Shown: positions 11,966 to 24,757, counted from the first letter of the stretch. The stretch is DNA of 64,000 nt from Geosiphon pyriformis (GCA_016748015.1 JAAOMT010000664.1:242786-306785); one strand, 5' to 3'. The notes: generated by a model from the letters alone, not told the origin. A program made the numbers and translations.

Positions 11966-14849
11966 TCAAAGATTTATCAAATCACCGACCGGTACTTGAA
12001 CTTGGTTTAACCCAGTTGTCACTGGCATTTTAACTTTGCGTGAGGCAGCAACAATTGATTCCCGTTTCCTACTTGATCCAAGAAGAAATCCCCTAGTGCC
12101 ATTTTTTCCTGCTTTTTTTAATATTGATTGCTCCTCATCCTCCTCAGGTATTGCTTCGTTGATACTGTCACCTGCTTCACTAGCACTTTCATCCCCTGCA
12201 CTTAAATCTTCTGCTAGAAGATTTCTTTTCCATTTTTCTTGTTCTTCCATACTAGGTCGCCTTCGCCTTATCCAAGCTGCAGTAGCGGTGCCTCGGTCGC
12301 CATCAACACCATTATGGTGCAATATCCATTGCGAAGATCGAACAGACAAATTTAAAACCCCTAGATTTTTTGCTCCATCTTTGTCAAAATAGTCGAACGA
12401 CATGAAAGTTGGAGAATTTGGCTCATCGTCAAAATCTCCTGGATTAGTTTCATCTGCAGAAGATTCGGATGATGAAAATTCCAAAGGCACATTTCGGGTC
12501 CCAGTTGACTGTGATCGTAAACGGAAAAATGGATTATTAGAAACCTTTGGTGGAGAGGGATTATTTATTGCTAAATGAGTTGTCTTTTGTTCGTGAACGC
12601 TTGATGGTGAAGCAGTTAATGGTGAAGCAAATTCATCATCACCAAAAGGATTATTTGTATCTTTTATACTTTGACCGCTGTTAGCTTTACTCGATGTTGA
12701 AGACAAGGAGGAGGAAGATTGAGTTTTTTTCATCGAAGGCACGACTAAATAAGAATCACCATCAAGGACAGATTTAATCAGGCTGTGATTTTGGTCAGAA
12801 TCCAAATGAGAAAAAGAATTGTCCTTATTTAAAAGAGAGCTTGTAAAAGAAGAGGAGGAGGAAGAACATGCAGAATGATTTGAGGACTGTGTTAAATTTC
12901 CAGATTCAGGAATTAATAAATCCTCAAAACTTTTGGAGAAATCCCCCGATATATTTGTTTTCCGATATACTTCTGGTGCATCTTTTTCTTTTGCAGCACG
13001 CTCACTTTCTTCTTCAGCAATCTCTTGTTCTTCATTTTGACAACCGCCTCCAAATACGATATCCAAATGCCCAACAAATGCCTTAAATAATATGGAGCCA
13101 ATTCCCAAGTTGGGGCAAAATATCAAGCCAAGATTACTCAAGTTCATCTTATTGATTTTACTTTTGTCGTCAATTAGCGCCAGATGTTTACATAATGATC
13201 GTAAAAGATAAAAGTGATAAGGAGGCAAACGAGATACAATAGGTGCAAGAGCAAGTGGAAGACCTTCTGGAACAGTAGTTGGTGCCGTATAATATGTGGT
13301 CGACATTTTTGGCGGAGACCCCGGTAAGAAGGTTGGCTGTGTTGCCGCGGAAGGCAGCTGACTGTAACGTGCCACACAAGAATTGAACTCCGTAACGAGG
13401 GGCTCGGTTAAAATGGGTTGGGGTACTTTCCAGGCATATTCAAATTAGTTATATTATATTTTTATAATATTTTATTTTTAACCAAGAAAAACAGACTCAC
13501 TTTCTCTTATGTACATCTTCAACAAGGTGGCTACTGCGTGTGGATCTTCTGCGGTACTTTGTAAAAAGTTAAGATCAGCACCTTATAATATAGAAAGATA
13601 AATATTAATATAATTTTAACCAAATTTTGCAATCATCTATTTTTATATGTATCTACCTGCATTGAATATGGCACGCATGCGCGCCACTGTTATAGTACTT
13701 CCAGGTATCCTGAAAGTTGTCAAAGAGATTGAGATCAAAATTAATTATGGGTTAATTCTTATGAAAATTCCAAATATTTTGAAACTGTTAACTTTACCGA
13801 TATAAACCTACTTCATCGGAGCCTAAAATACAAAATTTTTTTTTTATGTAGAGCAGATTAATTTGAAGGACTTCTTATGAGCTTAGAACCTACCATACAT
13901 ATCCAAGAATTCAAGACACCGAATCATAATAGCTGGTAGCCAGTACCTTGCTGGATCTTTGTGTATGCATTTTCTATCTTTATCTACACGAGTTATTCTT
14001 ACTGCCAATTTTAACGGAGCCCCAAAAATATTTATGTTGGCCAAATATTTTTGTGTCACTGTAGAATGTAATAGAGTATTTGATGGACTATCTAGAGCGA
14101 TTCAAATTATTTATGAAGAAACAATAAAAATATTGTGCTTTAAAGTTTTTATAGAATATGATTATAATTTTGATCAAAATCATTTTCAAATTCACGTACC
14201 TTCTTTCTTTTTCTTCCATCGGTCTACAACAGCCTCTTTTCCTTTTTTTCCCCAACCAAATCCAGTTTCTTTGGCCATTGAGCCTAACTCGACAGCCATA
14301 CTTCCCAACTCGGCACCTTTTTCCTCTACCACTGCTTTCAGGTCGGATATATTCATATCCATTAAACGGGATTTTTGAAGAGCTATCGCGCCAAGACGTT
14401 GAATCTTGGTATAGGTGAGAGATTGTAGAGAAGCATTAGAACATGTTTGATGTGACTTGTGAAAATTTGTTTTTGGTTGTTACCATTGTAGCTGATGATG
14501 ATGAAGTTATTGTCATTGTTGTTGTTGTTGTTGTTGTTGTTGTGGTTATGGGGTTTGATTCTTCATTCCTGATTTTGAGGGATTTTACTGGAGGTTCAAA
14601 GTTTGATGCATTATTACTATTATTGACGGTCCCAGAGACCCGCCTAAAACGACGAATACTCCCGCGAACAGAATTAAATCCACTGTTCATTATATTACCA
14701 TTATTTGCAGAATTAGACGAATTGTGCCCAACTCCTTCCCTTGAGCTGGCTGATAATGGTTTTGTCTTAAAAGAAAGACGTCGTCTAAATGGCTTCGGTG
14801 GAGGAACTTCTTGTGATTTGGCACTGTTTTTAGTCTCGAAAGAAGACAT
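11966..14849 (-). CDS. RhoGAP-domain protein, 784 aa, seven exons
   Basis: Spliced minus-strand gene with exons 14849-14484, 14404-14200, 14058-13894, 13822-13798, 13709-13657, 13581-13501 and 13425-11966. Every junction is GT-AG, phases join, and the total is 2355 nt. The RhoGAP domain spans about residues 199-423: FGAPLKLAV, WLPAIMIRCLEFL, GLYRIPGS with the probable arginine finger Arg254, ATLLKMYIREIPQPILTEPL, and INKMNLSNLGLIFCPNL. About 30 extra residues (Pro/Thr/Ser-rich) sit inside the domain after LVTEFNSC. The N-terminus is basic, low-complexity and Thr-rich, then has a helical stretch (residues 123-190). The long C-terminal tail is Ser- and acid-rich, probably disordered and phosphorylated. 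RhoGAPs speed GTP hydrolysis by Rho/Rac/Cdc42-type GTPases, so a role in polarity or wall synthesis is likely. I chose ATG 14849 because the frame is open and starts exon 1. No frame break is seen. The GTPase target and any yeast orthologue are unknown. Confidence 0.92.
14514..14546 (-). repeat. Coding trinucleotide repeat (poly-Thr) in RhoGAP exon 1
   Basis: A GTT run on the plus strand encodes about ten Thr in a row on the minus strand near the end of exon 1. Length variation between isolates is likely, because such runs slip. Confidence 0.9.
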
Positions 14850-16691
14850 TAAGAGAATAAAATCTCAACTGGGTTTTAATCAATATTGTTCTTTTTTTTT
14901 TGTGTTTGATATTATAATTAATATGATGATGATTATTATTATTATTTAAAAATATTGCAGTTCCAAGGTTTTTTAGGTATAAATTCTGGAGTTTCGCCGA
15001 TATTATTATACAAACGGAAAATATTCGTCGTTTAATAAACAAAAAATTCTACACGGGAAGATTTATCTTGTTTAAAAAAAGGGAAAAAGAATGATTAAAA
15101 CTCCACGAGTTATTTAAATAGATGTAGAAGAGTTCTTTTAGATTATTGTTTTCTTTTAACAAAGAAATTTTGAGGTTGATTAAAGAAAAACTAAGAAAGA
15201 CAGTGGGTAAAACTTTTTGAAAAAGGCAAGAAAAAAGAGTCCTTTCAAGACATTAAAAGACAAGTAAAAAAATTTCACGCAACACTGGGCGTTGTTAACT
15301 TTTCGTTCGTTTTTTGTTTAAAAAAAACCCACTTTCAAAAGTAAAAGATAAATAGAAGTAGGATAATAGTTACAACAGAAATTGAGCAACAGACAGGTAA
15401 AGTTTTATTTCAAATAATAATTTCCTACTTGATGACGTTGCTTCATTTAAAAGTAACCCAAAAGATCCCTTGAATGACTCGTTTATCAACCCTGTGAAGT
15501 CGTATATATATATAATGACGGAAAGGGAAGCAATGATTATACAATATACAATGAAGATGCTGCTACTAACTGCTGCTGATCATGATGTGCAGGAACAGGT
15601 TGGGCGGGTAAAAAAACGAAAAAAAAATTGATTCATAAGAAAACTGGTGCTCAGGAAAGCTCTGTTTCAAATCTTTTTAAATCATTCAACGAACGAGCTA
15701 AGAAATGGATTATTTTTCATGATATAAAATATACTTTCAACCGGTCTTCTAGTCTTATTGAGATTGGGTTAAAACATTAATAATTCTTTCTAATTCGAAT
15801 AGAGGTCCCTGCCTATCATTAATCAGTACAGACAAATCAGCCTAAAGTCATATATTTGAACAGGTTTTTTCCCCTTAAAAAAAAAACACGGAATCCGTTG
15901 TAATGAGACCATCTTATTATTCCTTGTTAAACCCTTTTTCCTTGTCCAATTCTAGGTGGTGGTTATCCTTTTCTAGTAGGTTTTTTCAAACCAGTTTATT
16001 TATAGTCAATGGCTCTGCTATCTTAATTGTTAATACGCTGTGCAATGCTTGTAGCTTCCACAATTTTTTCCTAGGTTAGTTCTCGAATTTGAATTTACCA
16101 ACCATTATTAAAGGGTTCAAGCTGTTTTTATCTAAAAAGTTATGGCGCAGGAATTCCTCGAAGGTTTATTTCAGTCATACTAAGCCTATTGCTAAAATCA
16201 ACCACTTTTGGATCGTCGATAATCACGTGCAAATTGATTTTCAAAAGAACTCGAAATTTTGTAACATTTCTATCGTGTCATTCGATAATAATTTTAAGGT
16301 TGTCAAAAAAAAAGATCATGATAGTAAAAGTGAGGATATTCAAAACAGTATATATAAAAAATATTGGTCGTGTTTTCAATGCCAATCAATTCAAATAATC
16401 TACAAATACAACTACATCCAATTGACATATGCTTTTTCGCATTGGCCTTTCAAAAAATGAGAAACTCCCGATATGCAAACACAAATATTTTCAATAAAGC
16501 AAAGAAAGGGATCTAACAAATAATTATCCCAATTACGAGTGTTCATCCAATACACTAAATAAAAATGAGAAAAATATCGTCCCGAGTTTCCGGACAGGGA
16601 TCAATAGAACTTAATGCTTAATTACTTCTCAGTATATATCGATCCCTTCGAGATATCGCTCCTTTACATTACGATATCTTCATTCAAACAG
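14850..16691. other. Intergenic region between the RhoGAP and Sip5-like genes
   Basis: Contains the promoter and 5' UTR of the RhoGAP gene (near 14850-15400) and the 3' end of the Sip5-like gene (near 16500-16690). A (TA)n run lies near 15503-15521. An open stretch of 123 codons at 16089-16460 (plus) has no domain I recognise. No clear TATA box or operator could be fixed. Confidence 0.5.
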
Positions 16692-18975
16692 TCAAGCAGG
16701 CTCCCAAGATCCTGTTGGATCCCTTGAATCATCATCCCTTTCATTTCTCATAACAACAGCTTCTGTTACTATCGTGTTACCAGGCAATATAATAAACGGA
16801 GCTATTTTGATATTAACACTTGCACGCGCAGATGGTTGAACTTCGTTATCATCCTGTTCAATCGGAGGGGGAGCATCATTAGTATGATCATCAAATGGTG
16901 GCGGTAGTACGTCATTTACATTCGATGCAGATGAAGAAGCTGCCATACTACTTCTTATATTACCGATATTTTGATATGTGCCAACAGATCGAGAGGAGGT
17001 TGACAATGGATCGTGTGTAGAATTGTTGAGAGATGACGGAGATGATGCTTGAGATCCCGAGGATGAAGAAGCAACAGATGTACTTATTATTATTCCATCT
17101 TCTACACTCGCCGTTTGTGGACGTGAGATTATTGTTTGAGAGTTGTCATTTTCTCGACTGGTAGAAGAATTCTCATAATTATCTTCATCCATATCATTTT
17201 GACCAGGCATTGAAATAATTGTAACTAAAGCTTCTGAGTCATTATTAGGTCCTTGTTCTAAACTTGCTCTTGCACTCCTTGTGGCCGTTTCTTCTGCTGA
17301 AAAAGCTTCATTTGGACTGTTATCTACGTTCTCATCTCGTGCGCTTTCGCGCCTCTCCCGTTCCTCTTGTTCCAAAATACTTAATCGAATTGCTTCCATA
17401 ACCATAAGCTCCTCTAAATCTGTACCCATGCTGCGCATTGCTGCAAGGTATCCATACTCGGTTGTTCCGCTTGATCCATTATTACGTCTTGGTGGGGAAG
17501 TTGGAGTTCCAACTACTGCTCCCGTACCTCCTGGACGACCCGCCAATCGTCGGGGGTTATTTGGAGTTGAGCCAGAAGATCTTCGAGCGTTCGGTTGACG
17601 TGGTGGAATTGAAGCACGCATGACCAAATCAGGTCGAATTGCGTCTAGTTTTGTAAAAAATTCTCAAGCTTAAAAAAGAATTAAAAGGCTTCAAGAATCA
17701 CCCAAAAAAATAATTACCTGATGTTACTACTTCAGGATTTTTATGACTCATGCTTTTCCGCCGAGGCATACCGTCTTGAGGATTAAGAGATGAAGAGGAA
17801 GCGAGCAAAGAGTTTGTATTTTGATTTGAGGATGAAGTAGTCTAAATAATGAGCCAATAAATACGATAATACAAAGATCGAATAATATGTTGTGGTTTTA
17901 GTGAATTTGTAAGGGAATAAAGAATAGAAATTTTTATTTTTCAGACAATTTTGGTAAACCATTATGCTTGAAAAGATATTAAAGAAAAATTTCAGTAATA
18001 AAGAAATAGTGTTCCTAATATCCTGTCTTTTAACCTACCGCAGAATCACTAGCATTGATGCCCGCACTAAAAGAGGGAGGCTTGTAGCAGACACCGAAAT
18101 TGGTCTCCACACAAAAAGGACAAACAGCCGGAGAATTATTAGCCCCCAGGTTACCGTTTTCAGGACGCTTTATTTGCACAAAACATTCTGTACAAATTGG
18201 CTGGTCGCAACATCTTGAATGATTGATATTTCGTGGATAATACTGAAATAATTAATAAAGAGAGCGTTAATAATTGAAATTGAGAAATTTTAATGAATAC
18301 GCATCAAGAATTCATGTTAGATTTTTTATTCCATTTTCAAATTAAATTCCATCAAATATTTGATGTATTAAACGACTAAAAAAGTCGACTAAATCTCTAA
18401 AATCTAATCTTGGTGTAGAACATTCTGACCAAAATGTGAAGAATTATATCGTTGAGAACTCAAGTTGATGGCCTCTTGCTGATTTGGATTTATGATGGGA
18501 GAATAGAACAACTCCTAGACCATTTGCAAATAAAGTGTGTGCAATTATCCTGATGTTGATTTGTAATAAAACTCACCAAGAAACAAATTGGGCATTCTAC
18601 GGCTCCTCGATATAACTGTGCCTCAAGTGACTTCACCGGTATTGGATCTTTTCCTTTAGAAGGTCCCAGGGATGTAGTAGAGGCGTTATTTCTTCTCGAG
18701 TCTCTATTGGCGGAAGCATTTGAATCGTTGCTAAAAGAAGAAGATTTCTTAGTCTCGCCAATCTTCGGGAGATTGTGGGTGGTTAGCGTCACTTCGTCCC
18801 AGTTATCGTCATAATCAGATAGACCTTTATAAAATGGGGATAACTTTCGCTCAATGATGAGTTTTCTCACAGCTCGATAGTCCCAGTCCTGTGGACCCTT
18901 ATAAATGCCGTGAGGAACAAGTTGGCCTCCGTCCACAGTATCTTCGTTTTTCTCCTTGCCAATTGCGTTCCCCAT
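16692..18975 (-). CDS. SIP5: Sip5-like RING-type zinc-finger protein, 559 aa, four exons
   Basis: Exons are 18975-18577, 18242-18039, 17841-17718 and 17644-16692, with GT-AG introns of 334, 197 and 73 nt; the total is 1680 nt. The start MGNAIGK has Gly2, a possible N-myristoylation site, which favours this ATG over one four codons upstream. The zinc finger spans residues 128-177 across the exon 1/2 junction: [24 protein letters not shown] and [18 protein letters not shown] and [13 protein letters not shown] are hallmarks of the Sip5/DA2 group. After [20 protein letters not shown], a Ser-rich tail follows. Residues 319-335 ([17 protein letters not shown]) match a ubiquitin-interacting motif. 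In budding yeast Sip5 binds the Snf1 kinase and the Reg1/Glc7 phosphatase. A role in ubiquitin or glucose signalling here is inferred. The gene lies upstream of RhoGAP on the same strand, 1.8 kb apart, so it is an independent unit. Confidence 0.93.
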
Positions 18976-19750
18976 GGTCAACCACAAAGTGGAGAAAAGT
19001 TCTATTAGGTGTGCTTAAAAGAATAGGCCTGAATTAGATTTAGCTGGCCAGATTTTTACGTTTTCAATAAATAGTCATGCCGAATGATAATGTTTTGAGA
19101 AATGAAAGAATAAAAAGTTGGGTAAAAGTGCCTAATGCTCAAAATAGAAAAAGGGGTTCTTTAAATGTTCCTAATAAAATGGTTTGAAAAGCTGAAAAAA
19201 AAGCTGAATCAAAATCGTGGTTGTATAAAATACCGAAGAATTTAGTGAATTACTCCTCTGAAAGATAGGAACGAACCTTGGAGTCGTTCCTCAAAAAGTT
19301 TGGGAAGGGTAGTTCTAAAATCTTTTCTGATTGAACTTTGTTTTGATTGTTGAAAGAGGTGAGTAAAATTGGTTGTTGCAACACTATCTACATGTCAAAC
19401 ATATCTGATATGCAACATATAGTAAAGACGATTTTATAAGGTATAAACCCAGCCTTGCAGGGAAAAATACAAGTTTGCCTAAAAGATCATTCTATATATC
19501 CTATTACTTTACTATATTACTAATCTATACAAAATCAGTCTCCTGGGAGAATATTGTTAACTTGCTTTTGTATTTACGTGACATTTTTTCATTGCGATCA
19601 AAACATTTAGAATTTCAGACTGATAATTTTATAAAATAAATAAAACTTCGGAACAAAAAGATATTGATTTCAATATAAGTAATGCATATTTGAGTTGGTT
19701 TTCAAATTTTTGTTTACATTGTGAATCTTATTTGTTTAGTTGAATTTTTA
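18976..19750. other. Upstream region of the Sip5-like gene
   Basis: Holds the promoter and 5' UTR of the minus-strand Sip5-like gene. No gene, RNA or clear TATA box is seen. Composition drifts to almost pure A/T beyond about 19750, the right edge of the gene island. Confidence 0.5.
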
Positions 19751-20334
19751 CTCTGTTGAGAAAAAAATACTTGTGATTTTTAATAAAATACAATCATGAA
19801 AATATTTAATTTTAATTTTTAAATTGATTGTTATAAAAAATGGTAAAAACAATATTTTAATAATATTAATCAAATCAAAAAATCAAAAGTTATAATTATT
19901 TAAATATTATTAAAAATATTCAAATTTTGTTTATTATTTAACATTTGAATTGTTATTAATTTTAAATAAATTTATGTGTATTAATTAATCAATATTATTT
20001 TTATAAGATATGTAAAAAACTTATGATTTAGTAAGACAAAAACATTTAAAAAACAAATTGATTAAAATTAAAATATGTAAAAAATTTATAAGGTTTTTTG
20101 AATAAAATTTTAACAAATTTTAACTTAACAAATAGTTATAAGATACATAATAATTTGGATTAAAAGAAAGTTTTTTTTACTGTTTTATAAAATATTTTAT
20201 AATTTTTTTTTGTATAAAATCAAAAAACATAAAAGTTTAAGTAAATACAAAATTAATATTAAACTAATAACCAAAACTAAAAAAATTAAAATTAAATCTG
20301 ACTTAATTTTATATTTAACAATTAATATTTTTGT

Positions 20335-20600
20335 TAATAATACAATTTGAATAAAAAATAATTAAATAACTATTTAGTATATTTTGAATATTATTAATAA
20401 ATTAATAATATTTTAATTAATAATAATAAGACTATAATTGTTTTTATTAACCATAAAATTAAAAAAGTTTTTTATATATTAATAGTTTATTTATTTTTGT
20501 AATAAATAAAAAAAATATACAGATATTTTAGAATTTTTTTTAATTAAAAATTTATTTATTTAAATATTAAGTTTTTATAAATATAATATTAAAAAAAATT
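20335..20600 (+). repeat. Direct repeat, left copy (A/T desert)
   Basis: Shares TATATTTTGAATATT and TTTTTTATATATTAATAG, in the same order, with 22500-22745, about 2.17 kb away. Either a pair of LTRs of a very old element or two staggered LINE copies. Low complexity limits certainty. Confidence 0.45.
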
Positions 20601-22499
20601 ATTTTAGCAATTTTTATATTTGTTTTTAATAGTTTTATATTTTATAAGACTTAGTTTTGTTTTGTTTTTAGAATATAAATTTCAAATAAGATTTGTTAAT
20701 AAAAAAAAAAATTAAAATTAAAATTAACTTGTTAAAAACTTTTTTAATAAGACTATATATTATTTTTTATTAAAACATTTAAGCAATTTAATTCAAAAAA
20801 AATAGTTAATATAATAAAATTTACTAGTATTAATAGTATTTTTAATAGGTTTTTTAATTATTATATAGTAAATTTACAGATTTTAGATTAAATATTATAA
20901 AGTTTTTTAATATTTTATAATTTTTTGAACAATTTTTTGGCTGATATAACAATTTTTTTAAAATATAAAATATCTTTTGTTAATAATTTTCTAAATACAT
21001 TTTATTTTAAAATTTTAATTTTAAATATTTTAAATCAATTTATTTATATTTAAATAGCTTAATTATTTAAAAAACTTAATATTGTTTTTGTGAATTAATT
21101 ATTAAATAATTATAGTTTGTATTTTAATTAAAATAATTTTTGTTATTAAAAAAAACTGAATTTTAAAAGTTTAATTTTTGTATAATTTGTTTTATTTTAA
21201 AGTTTATTTTATAAATAAAAATTTATTTTTTACTTTATTAATATTTATTTAAATTTAATTGGTTTAATATAATTAAAACTAATTTAAATAAAATCTGTTT
21301 AAATAAAATCTTAATTTTTATAAATAAATTTGTTAAAAACATAAATTTTTTTAATATTATTAGTAGTATATTAATTTATTTTTCAAATTTAAATTTAAAT
21401 ATTAAATTAAATATTTATAATTTAATGTTATTAACATTAACTAAATTGTTAATAATAGCTTTAATATTAAAATATATATTAATATTTAGCAGAATTGTAA
21501 TCTATTTAAACAGTTAAATAACTATAAATACATATCTATTAAAATTATATATACTTATAATTAATTTTTATAATAAATCTTAAATAAAAAAATAATATAT
21601 AATAATATTTTTAAGAATAAATATTTATTTATTAAGTAAATTAAAATAAAAAGTTACTTTAATATAATAAATAATAAGTAAACTAATATGTTTATAAATA
21701 AAATTATGCTAATATTAAAGAAAATTTTTTTATAGCTAATAATTAAATAGTATTTAAAAATATTTATTACTTTGTTTAATTTAATAAATTTTATTAATTA
21801 GAAAACAAAATATGTTTATTAAATTGGTAAATAATTTTTTAACAAAAATTTTGAATTTTATAAAAATTATTTTAATATAATATTTAGATAATTATTTAAA
21901 ATATAGCAGATTTTTATACTTATTTTTTAAAAACTTTTTACAAAAAATTGTTAATTGTTAAAAAAAACTTTGTTTTTAAGTATAAATAATATTTATTATA
22001 ATTTAAAAAAAAATTGATTATATTTTTGTATATGTTTTTAATTTTATTACAAAAATAATTATTATAGTAAATAGATTGTTTTATTAAATAAATTATTTAT
22101 AAGTTGATTTATTTTTTTGTTATTATATAATACAATTATTAAAAATTATGTTTTTAAAAATTGGTTTTTTAAATTACTTTTAATATTTAAAAATATAATT
22201 AAAATTAGCTTTTATATTATAAATTTTGTTTAAAAGTTGGTCATATATTATAAGATAAATATTTGGTTATTAAATTAAATTAAAAATTAAGTATAAAAAA
22301 AATTTAATTGTTAATAATAATTTAAGTTTAATTAATATATATAATTTAATATTTGCTTTATAAAATTTTAATTATAATTTAAATTTTTTAATAATTTTTA
22401 TAAATTTATAATATAATTTTAATTGGTTTAAATAATTAATTATATATAAAAAATATAAATTATACTTATTTATAATTGTATTATAGTAAATAATAATTG

Positions 22500-22745
22500 A
22501 ATTATATTTAAATAAAAAATAGCCAAACAATTATTTAATATATTTTGAATATTACAAATAAGTTTATTATAATTAATAATATTTTTATTAACTAATAAAT
22601 TATTGGTTTTTTTTATATATTAATAGATTATTAATTTTTATTGTTAAAAAAAAGAAATTTTACAAATATTTAAATATTTTTTGTTTATAAATAATTTATT
22701 TAAGATTAGTTTAATTAAAACATATTTAAATATTAAATATAGTTT
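22500..22745 (+). repeat. Direct repeat, right copy (A/T desert)
   Basis: Partner of 20335-20600. It still holds a few G/C bases (AGCCAAACAATT) that the left copy has lost, so it may be the less decayed copy. Confidence 0.45.
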
Positions 22746-22798
22746 TAAGTAAAACAAATAATTTTTTTATTTAATATTAACTATTCTGTAATCTATTG

Positions 22799-22836
22799 TT
22801 AATTTTAAATTTTAAATTTTAAATTTTAAATTAATT
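22799..22836 (+). repeat. (TTTTAAA)n tandem repeat
   Basis: About five heptamer units TTTTAAA in tandem within the desert. Confidence 0.85.
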
Positions 22837-23227
22837 TTGTGTTTAAGAATATATGTTATAAGTAAAATGTTTTAATTAAAAAATTTTATACTTTTTTTAT
22901 ATAATATTATAAATAGTTATATTAATAGTTATTTTATAAATTGGTATTTTTAATTTTAATTATAAATATAAAAATTTTAAATTATTTAAAAATGTTTTAA
23001 ATATGAAGTTTTTTATATAACAAACAAAAATTTAATGATAATAACAAATAATACTATTATAAATTAGAATAATAAGTTAATAAATAATAAAAAAAACAAA
23101 ATCATATAATAATAAAATTAATTAAAGAATAATTCAACTTTAAAATACAAATTAAATTAAAAAAAATTCAATATATAAAATTAGTTTGTTTTAGTAAATA
23201 TATATTATAAGTAGAATGTTATAATTA

Positions 23228-23271
23228 AAAAAAATCTTAAGATAAAAGCCAAATTGCTTTAAGATTTTTTT
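23228..23271 (+). other. 13-bp inverted repeat (hairpin) in LINE2
   Basis: AAAAAAATCTTAA at 23228-23240 pairs with TTAAGATTTTTTT at 23259-23271 around an 18-nt loop. The LINE1 homologue lacks the perfect second arm, so it may be a chance product of A/T drift. Confidence 0.5.
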
Positions 23272-24510
23272 AATAAAGTATTATATTATCTTTTTTTATA
23301 TAATTTAAAGCCCATTTAAACAAATTTAAACTAAAAAAAAATTGGCTTTTTTGGTTGTTTTTTTAAATATTATAAGTATTCTTAAATGTTTTTTTAATTA
23401 CAAATTTTTGAATTTACAAGTTCTAAAATAAATTTTATTAAATTTTTTGCAGTATTTTGTCAAGTTATAAATTAGTTTTATGAACAACTTTTTAGCTAAT
23501 ATAATTAAGATTTTTTTGATTAATAGTTTGTTTTTATTAAACAATTTATTTAGTATATTCTACAATCTTAGCAAATTTTTTATATCAAAAATTCTAAAAA
23601 AATTTTTATACTATAACTTTGTCTGTTCTTTGAAACAGTTTAAAGTCATATTTAATAATAAACTTTTAAATAAAAAAGACAATATTATGAATTAGAAAAT
23701 ATTTTACTAATAAAAAAATCAAATCTAAAAAAGTTTGTGTTTTTATAGTTCAAATTAGTATTAAAATTTCTGTACAAAAACAATTTTTTAGTATTTGGTT
23801 CTTGTTAAATTAATGGCTTGTATAGTTTGAATGTTTTAGATTCTAAAAAATTTGTTAATATGCAAAAGAAATTACATAAAATTTGATCAGATGTTATTAA
23901 AGTATATACTAATAATTATCTAAAAAATTTTGATTTTGTTAAAGTTATTTATAAAATTATTGCTTATTTTTTAGCCATTAATGTGGATATAAATATTAAA
24001 ATTCAATAACTTTTATCTTTTATAATGGCCAAATTAAAGATCATTATTTTGTTTTTGAAATATGTTTTAGTTTTTTGTGTTATAACTTTGTATTTGAATA
24101 GCCAGACTGTTATTAATACTTGTATTTCTGGATTCAACTTTGTTATACTTAATTTTCAAAATCAATGTTGAGTTAAAAGAAAACATATTATAAATTTAAT
24201 TAAAAATAAAAATTTTTTAATTAAATAAATAAAAGTTAAAGATTATTTAAGAATATTGAATAATAACAAAACAAATTTGTTGACAAGTGAAACTACTCTT
24301 TTTTCTTTGTTTTTGTTAAGTAAAATACATGAACATTTTATTGTAATTAAAAATATAACTATGTTTAATAATACTTGTTACTTTGTTTACAATATATATA
24401 AATCTATTTGTTATATTTGCTAAAAAACTGGTCTTAGTTATAATATAATTTTTTGCTTATTAATATAGAATGTAAACTGGTTATTAATTACATAAATTTA
24501 ATATTTTGAT

Positions 24511-24757
24511 TTGCATATACTGTTTAAATTTACTAATAAAAAGTTAGCCAATTTGCATATATATCTAATAAAAGCTATATACAAAAAACTTTCAGTTATA
24601 ATTAGAAAAAGATTGTATAATAAAGTTTATTTAAATGTCTTGTGTTTATTATATAATAATATAAAATTGCCAAATTATGTGTTTATTTGTCCAAGAAATT
24701 TTGATGTTCATAAAAAAATTCTAAAAAACTTTCTAAATAGTAAATATTTATATCTGT
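24511..24757 (+). pseudogene. LINE2 C-terminal region fragment before the B1 insertion
   Basis: Reads FKFTNKKLANLHIYLIKAIY and VIIRKRLYNKVYLNVLCLLY, homologous to LINE1 3246-3656. The open frame runs a few codons into the LTR of B1 at 24758, which marks the insertion. The matching downstream text continues at 63134. Confidence 0.75.
24754..24757 (+). repeat. Target site duplication of B1, left (CTGT)
   Basis: CTGT here and CTGT at 63130-63133 flank B1 exactly. Joining the LINE at this point restores alignment with LINE1. Confidence 0.85.

Larger units (their letters stand above)
19751..23186. other. A/T desert with decayed LINE fragments
   Basis: Nearly all A and T with no usable reading frame. 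Two parts can be assigned. About 22405-22480 aligns with the LINE2 3' region (63541-63600, around TTTGGCTTAAATAATTAG). About 22842-22890 aligns with LINE2 at 23187-23235. The desert is therefore at least partly built from LINE copies that have lost most G and C. Confidence 0.55.
23187..24757 (+). mobile_element. LINE2, 5' part (interrupted by element B1)
   Basis: Aligns in order with the reverse complement of LINE1 (about 4770 down to 3180). Examples are FLANIIKIFLINSLFLLNNL (23480-23695) against FLARMVKIFLGSKLSLINNL of LINE1, and LPVVIRKKLYNK of LINE1 against LSVIIRKRLYNK here. It stops at CTGT (24754-24757), where B1 enters, and resumes after CTGT at 63130-63133. It is more A/T-rich than LINE1 and full of stops. 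Its 5' limit inside the desert is uncertain. Confidence 0.85.

Noticed and set aside
12036-12392. Plus-strand frame opposite the RhoGAP last exon
   Set aside because: Shadow of the coding strand; the minus-strand reading gives a conserved RhoGAP gene with matching splice sites.
16089-16460. Open frame of 123 codons in the intergenic region (plus strand)
   Set aside because: No domain, Lys/Asn/Ile-rich as expected of chance A/T-rich frames, and no conserved partner in the window.
19751-23186. Mitochondrial DNA insertion as the source of the A/T desert
   Set aside because: No mitochondrial gene text was found, and parts align with LINE copies in this window.
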